64,000 bases of DNA from Massilia antarctica (GTDB lineage Bacteria; Pseudomonadota; Gammaproteobacteria; Burkholderiales; Burkholderiaceae_D): contig NZ_CP065053.1 of NCBI RefSeq assembly GCF_015689335.1, positions 2,480,001 to 2,544,000 on the forward strand, given 5' to 3'. Under the pieces are notes generated by a model, which was given only the letters and a program-made list of their open reading frames with translations, made no database searches and was not told where the DNA came from. The position numbers and the translations under genes are program-made. This document shows, piece after piece, positions 60,022-64,000 of this stretch. How positions within the stretch are numbered: position 1 is the stretch's first letter; every line of letters starts with the position of its first letter.

Positions 60022-60684
60022 ATGCTCAACAAGAAACCAGTAAAAGGACTGATCGGCATTTGCGCCGCGGCTGCGCTGTGCGCCACCCTGGGCGTCCAGG
60101 CCCAGACCACCGGGACGCAGTCCGGCAGCCAGGGCGGCGGCGGACAGACCGGCACCCAGGGCAGCACGGCCAGCGGCGCCGGCGGCAGCGGAACCGGCAC
60201 CATCAGCAGCACGGACCGCAAGATCGTCACCGACCTGGCCATGGCGAACATGGCCGAGATCGAGGTGGCGCGCACCGCCCAGGGCAAGAGCCAGGACGAT
60301 CAGGTCAAGAAATACGCGCAGCAAATGATCGACGACCATACCAAGGCGCTGAACGAGGTGCAGCAACTGGCGCAGACCAGGGGCATCACCTTGCCCGCCA
60401 CCCTGGACCGCGCGCACAAGGCCAGGGCCGACAAGCTGGCCGCGCTGTCGGGCGATGCCTTCGACCGCGCCTACATGGCGCAGGCTGGTGTGGCCGAGCA
60501 CAAGAAAACCCACGGCATGCTGACCCGGGCGCAGGCGCGCGCCAAGGATGGCGACGTCAAGGCGCTGGTAATGCGCATGACGCCTACCGTGGAACAGCAT
60601 CTGAACGCGGCGCAGGAGTTGCACGGCAATAAAAATACCGCCATGGGCAACTCCAGAACGGGGACGGAGAAGTCGGGACAATAG
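60022..60684 (+). CDS. DUF4142 exported protein
   Basis: A 220-residue protein with a signal peptide ending VQA near residue 28; CAGGAGATCGAC is the ribosome site. After a Gly/Ser/Thr-rich linker (residues 30-60) comes the helical ferritin-like DUF4142 body: DLAMANMAEIEVARTAQGKS, VKKYAQQMIDDHTKALNEVQ and MTPTVEQHLNAAQELHG. Such proteins are periplasmic or outer-membrane linked with unknown function, often stress-related. Confidence 0.88.
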   Translation: MLNKKPVKGLIGICAAAALCATLGVQAQTTGTQSGSQGGGGQTGTQGSTASGAGGSGTGTISSTDRKIVTDLAMANMAEIEVARTAQGKSQDDQVKKYAQQMIDDHTKALNEVQQLAQTRGITLPATLDRAHKARADKLAALSGDAFDRAYMAQAGVAEHKKTHGMLTRAQARAKDGDVKALVMRMTPTVEQHLNAAQELHGNKNTAMGNSRTGTEKSGQ

Positions 60685-60778
60685 GCAAAGCGGGCAAGTC
60701 CCGCGCGCGAATGCTGTCGATGCCGGCGGCGGGAGGGTGGCGAGCGCGAGCTGAGCGGTAACGCTACAATGACCATTC

Positions 60779-61729
60779 ATGCTCGCCATCCTCGCCATTA
60801 CCTTTCCGTTTTTCGCCTTGGTCCTGTGCGGCTACCTTGCCGTGCGGCGCCACTTGCTGCCGCAACTGGCCATTCCGGGCCTGAACAGCTTCGTCCTGTA
60901 CTTCGCCTTGCCGTGCCTGCTGTACCGCTTCGGCTCGACCACGCCGCTGACCCAGCTGCTCGATGCCGGGCTGTTCGGCGTCTACCTGCTGTGCGCGCTG
61001 GCGACGGTGGGCCTGGCCATGCTGGTTACCCTGCGCCGCGCCGGCTGGAACGATGGCGCCTTCGGGGCGCTGGTGGCCGCCTTTCCGAACACCGGCTTCA
61101 TGGGTGTGCCGCTGCTGCTGGCCCTGCTCGGGCCGCGCTCGTCCGGGCCGGTGATCGTGGCGCTGGTGGTCGACCTGGTCATCACAACGTCGCTGTGCAT
61201 CGCCCTGTCGCGCCTGGGGCCGGCAGGCGGGCAGAGTAGCGCGGCCGCCCTGCGCAATGCCCTGGCCGGCATGCTGCGCAACCCCATGCCGTGGGCTATC
61301 CTGCTCGGCGCGCTGGCGTCCGGCGTGGGACTGGTGCTGCCCGCGCCACTGATGAAGACCGTCGGCCTGCTGGCCGACGCCGCCTCGCCGGTTGCCCTGT
61401 TCACCATCGGCGCGGTGCTGGCGCGCTCGCAGATGAATGCCAGCGGGGCCACCGCGCTGGCCGATGTTGTCCCGATCGCCCTGATCAAGCTGCTGATCCA
61501 CCCCTTGTTGCTGCTCGCCATAGGCCACGCCGCCATTGGCCTGGGCATTCCCATCGATCCGGCCGCCCTGACGGTGCTGGTGCTGGTCGCCTGCCTGCCC
61601 AGTGCCAGCAACGTGGCGCTGCTGACCGAGCGCTTCGGCGCCGACACGGGCCGGGTGGCGCGCATCATCCTGGTATCGACCGCGTTGTCCTTCCTGAGCT
61701 TTTCGGTAGCCGTATCGTTGCTTATATGA
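60779..61729 (+). CDS. AEC-family (auxin efflux carrier-type) transporter
   Basis: A 316-residue inner-membrane protein with about ten helices. Features are FFALVLCGYLAVRRHLLPQ, LNSFVLYFALPCLLYRFGS, GFMGVPLLLALLG and VACLPSASNVALLTERFG, the central motif of the family. Substrates in bacteria are mainly organic acids or malate-like compounds. It stands alone between DUF4142 and the GGDEF gene. Confidence 0.9.
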   Translation: MLAILAITFPFFALVLCGYLAVRRHLLPQLAIPGLNSFVLYFALPCLLYRFGSTTPLTQLLDAGLFGVYLLCALATVGLAMLVTLRRAGWNDGAFGALVAAFPNTGFMGVPLLLALLGPRSSGPVIVALVVDLVITTSLCIALSRLGPAGGQSSAAALRNALAGMLRNPMPWAILLGALASGVGLVLPAPLMKTVGLLADAASPVALFTIGAVLARSQMNASGATALADVVPIALIKLLIHPLLLLAIGHAAIGLGIPIDPAALTVLVLVACLPSASNVALLTERFGADTGRVARIILVSTALSFLSFSVAVSLLI

Positions 61730-61774
61730 AATATTTACGACTTCTGATAGCCTGTTTGTGAAATAATAAGGAGC

Positions 61775-61849
61775 ATGTCCCATCGACGGTGTGGCGGCAC
61801 ATTCTGGGGGTTCGATTGCTGGAAATGTTTGCAGTGGAGCAGGATCTGA
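61775..61849 (+). other. Possible 24-codon upstream ORF overlapping the GGDEF start
   Basis: AAGGAG (61768-61773) is followed directly by ATG at 61775. It opens a 24-codon frame (MSHRRCGG, then FWGFDCWKC) that ends at TGA 61847-61849, past the GGDEF start at 61825. The ribosome site is too close to the ATG for strong use, so it may serve the GGDEF gene instead. Confidence 0.25.
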
Positions 61850-64000
61850 TTCGGCTGGAAGAGGAGCTTTCTTCCCAGTACGGTGTCGCGCGCGTCAAGC
61901 CGATGCTGGCGCTGGCCTGGCATTTGCGCCAGCGCGACCCCGCGCGCGCCCGCTCGCTGGCGATCGACGCCGCGCCTCTGCTGACCTTGCTTCCCGAACC
62001 CGAGCGCCGCCTTGAACTGGCGCGCTGCCAGCTGATCGATGGCGAAGCAGCCTGGCTGGCCGGCCAGCTCGACACGGCGCGTACCCTGGCCGACGCTGCC
62101 TGGGCCGAGTTCCACCGCCAGGACGACTCCATCGGCAGCGCCGACGCGCGCTGGCTGCGCGCCTGGATCGAGGTCGATCGCGGCAATGCCGCCGCCAGCG
62201 ACGCCGAATTGCTGGCCGCCGCGCACGATGTGTGGCGCGCCGGCGACCGCCTGCGCGCCGACGTGATCGACGCCGCCGCCGCCCTGTTCGCGGTATTCCG
62301 CAATCTGCACTCGGCCAATGAACACTGGGGCAAGCGCTTCGACCCCGCCGAAAAAGGCTTGCATCCGGCCGCCGCCGGCTGGATCAACGATTATCTCGGC
62401 ACCTCGGCCTTCCAGGCCAGCGATTTCGGGCGCGCCATCGGCCTGTTGATGAACACCTTCGAGGCGGCGCTGGCCACCGGCCAGGTGCGGCGCGCGATCA
62501 ACGTCGCCACCAATATCGGCAACGCCTTCACCAGCCTCAATGCGCATCACGCCGCGCTCGAATGGATGCAGCGCGGGCTGGATCTGGCGCGTCCGACCGG
62601 CTGGCCGATGAGCATCGGCCTGGCTCTGATGCAGACCGCCGAAACCTTGCGCCAGCTGGGCCAGCGCGAAGCGGCGCTGGAACTGCTGCACGAAGCGCTG
62701 GCGACCTTGGCGCCCATGTCCGGCTCGCGCGCCTACGCCATCGCGCTCGAATACGAGGGCGACCTGGCGCTCGACGGCGGCGACTATGCGGCGGCCCTGG
62801 CCAGCTTCGCACGCCTGGAGGCGCGCGGCGAAGCGCTGCACCAGGCCGATTTCCAGAGCGGCGCGCGGCGCGGCCAGGCGCATGCGCTCTCGCACATGAA
62901 CCGCCCTCGCGATGCGCTCGACAAGGCTGCGGCGGCGCTGGCGCTGGCGCGCGAACACGGCGACGCCTACAACCAGATCGCCGCGCTCAAGGTGCTGGCG
63001 GAGATCCACGCGCGCCACCGCTTGCCCGGCCCCGCGCTGCTGGACGCGCCCAGTCCCGCGCTGCATTACCTTCAGCAGGCCATGGCGGTGGCGGCCACCA
63101 TCGACGGCTACACGGTGCCGGGCGACCTGTACGACGCCGTGGCGCGTGAATACGCCAGCGTCGGCGACTATCCGCAGGCGTACGACATCGCACTGCGCGC
63201 CGGCGCCGCGCGCGACAAGACCCATAGCCAGGAAGCGACCAACCGCGCCGTCGCCATGCAGGTGCAGTACCAGACCGAGCGCGCCAAGACCGAGGGCGAG
63301 CATCACCGCCAGCTCGCCGCGGCCGAAGCCAAGCGCGCCGAGGTGCTGCAGCAGACCAGCGCCACGCTCGAACACCTGTCGGCCATCGGGCAGGAAATCA
63401 CCACCCATCTGGACGCCGCCGCCGTGTTCCGCGCGCTCGACCGCCACGTGCACGGGCTGCTCGACGCCACCCACTTTTCCGTCTTCCTGATCGATCCGGA
63501 CGGCAGTTCGCTGCGCTGCGCGTTCGGGGTGGAAGCGGGCAAGGCGCTGCCGGCCACCTGCTTTTCGCTGACCGACGAACATGCCAATTCGGCGCGCTGC
63601 GTGCGCGAGCGGCGCGAAATCCTGCTCCACCTGAACGCTGGCGACGACATGCCGAACCTGATCCCGGGTACCCTGCCGACACTGAGCCTGCTGTTTGCGC
63701 CGCTGCTGATCGGCGAGCGGGTACTGGGTGTGATGACGGTGCAGTCGCTGCAGCCCAGCGCTTATCACGAACGGGAGCGCCTGATTTTCCGCACCTTGTG
63801 CGCGTACGGCGCCATTGCCCTCGATAACGCAGGCGCCTATTTGCAGGTGGCGGCCACGCTCAAGGCCCTGAGCGCGACCCAGGCCCAGCTCCTGGACAAG
63901 AACGTCGAACTGGAACTGGCTTACAAGGCGCTGGAAGAAGTCAGCCTGACCGACCAGCTGACCGGCCTGCGCAACCGCCGCTTCTTCCTGCAGCATGTCG
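61825..64000 (+). CDS. TPR-GAF-GGDEF protein, 3' end cut by window edge
   Basis: The open frame starts with MFAVEQDLIRLEEELSS and runs past base 64000, with 725 residues visible. Residues 1-430 are helical with TPR-like repeats (AVATNIGNAFTSLNAHHAAL-type pairs such as NVATNIGNAFTSLNAHHAAL). A coiled coil follows (AMQVQYQTERAKTEGEHHRQ). A GAF-like domain lies near 510-680 (AVFRALDRHVHGLLDATHF, APLLIGERVLGVMTVQSL). The diguanylate-cyclase domain begins at the edge with SLTDQLTGLRNRRFFLQHV. It probably makes c-di-GMP in the cytoplasm; the catalytic GGDEF motif is beyond the window. Confidence 0.88.
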   Translation, partial: MFAVEQDLIRLEEELSSQYGVARVKPMLALAWHLRQRDPARARSLAIDAAPLLTLLPEPERRLELARCQLIDGEAAWLAGQLDTARTLADAAWAEFHRQDDSIGSADARWLRAWIEVDRGNAAASDAELLAAAHDVWRAGDRLRADVIDAAAALFAVFRNLHSANEHWGKRFDPAEKGLHPAAAGWINDYLGTSAFQASDFGRAIGLLMNTFEAALATGQVRRAINVATNIGNAFTSLNAHHAALEWMQRGLDLARPTGWPMSIGLALMQTAETLRQLGQREAALELLHEALATLAPMSGSRAYAIALEYEGDLALDGGDYAAALASFARLEARGEALHQADFQSGARRGQAHALSHMNRPRDALDKAAAALALAREHGDAYNQIAALKVLAEIHARHRLPGPALLDAPSPALHYLQQAMAVAATIDGYTVPGDLYDAVAREYASVGDYPQAYDIALRAGAARDKTHSQEATNRAVAMQVQYQTERAKTEGEHHRQLAAAEAKRAEVLQQTSATLEHLSAIGQEITTHLDAAAVFRALDRHVHGLLDATHFSVFLIDPDGSSLRCAFGVEAGKALPATCFSLTDEHANSARCVRERREILLHLNAGDDMPNLIPGTLPTLSLLFAPLLIGERVLGVMTVQSLQPSAYHERERLIFRTLCAYGAIALDNAGAYLQVAATLKALSATQAQLLDKNVELELAYKALEEVSLTDQLTGLRNRRFFLQHV

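Noticed and set aside
61735..63996. 753-codon minus-strand frame at the right edge
   Set aside because: Shadow of the TPR-GAF-GGDEF gene, which is open on the plus strand to the window edge.

Overview
The window is a high-GC chromosomal segment of a Gram-negative betaproteobacterium, most likely Oxalobacteraceae (Massilia, Duganella or Telluria type). The evidence is the gene content: TonB and Tsx-type outer-membrane proteins, a T6SS VgrG/PAAR module, Rhs proteins and a GH3/ABC sugar locus. There are many 4-nt gene overlaps and several GTG/TTG starts. No rRNA, tRNA or CRISPR array was seen. The assignment to a family is an inference.

Layout. 1-1.5 kb: a thiolase (cut by the window edge) and an enoyl-CoA hydratase. 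1.5-2.5 kb: a RES/Xre-type toxin-antitoxin pair with three TGCACT repeats at 11-bp spacing upstream. 2.7-12.2 kb: an eight-gene operon on the minus strand (cytochrome c, Tat-exported ALO-type flavin oxidase, exported PLP enzyme, DUF2147 protein, outer-membrane protein, neutral ceramidase, sphingomyelinase C, lipase-foldase-like protein). A TetR regulator lies upstream and a promoter/palindrome sits between them. I read this as a complete sphingomyelin to ceramide to sphingosine to oxidised-product pathway; it is the most interesting system here. 12.5-19.1 kb: a decayed secreted Rhs locus. A 207-bp MITE-like element with a 9-bp target duplication has cut the Rhs 3' end, and an ISL3-family element with an 8-bp duplication has cut a small two-helix membrane protein. 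Both original reading frames can be rebuilt exactly.

19.3-27.7 kb: a repeat protein, a secreted lipin/LNS2-like phosphatase, a frameshifted lipoprotein, and an iron-uptake group (TonB receptor, FMN 2-hydroxyacid oxidase, PiuC-type dioxygenase, PepSY protein, cytochrome b561), then a Cache-domain protein. 27.8-38.5 kb: a T6SS island with VgrG, an EagR-type chaperone, a prePAAR/PAAR effector with a papain-like C-terminus, a putative immunity protein and a TPR protein. Divergent from it is a second, intact Rhs protein whose swapped-in tail looks like an ADP-ribosyltransferase, followed by an immunity candidate.

38.6-51.3 kb: VOC protein, Rpn-type nuclease, an operon of zinc phospholipase C-like enzyme plus parvulin-type isomerase, GH25 lysozyme, a LivJ-like binding protein divergent from a purine permease, a chemoreceptor with a CheR-tether tail, a Tsx-like channel, a GST and an unknown protein. 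51.5-59.8 kb: a LacI-controlled sugar regulon (ABC importer, LacI regulator, GH3 glucosidase). Two near-identical operators lie just downstream of two promoters, and a remnant of an MFS sugar transporter follows. 60-64 kb: a DUF4142 protein, an AEC transporter and a TPR-GAF-GGDEF protein that runs off the right edge.
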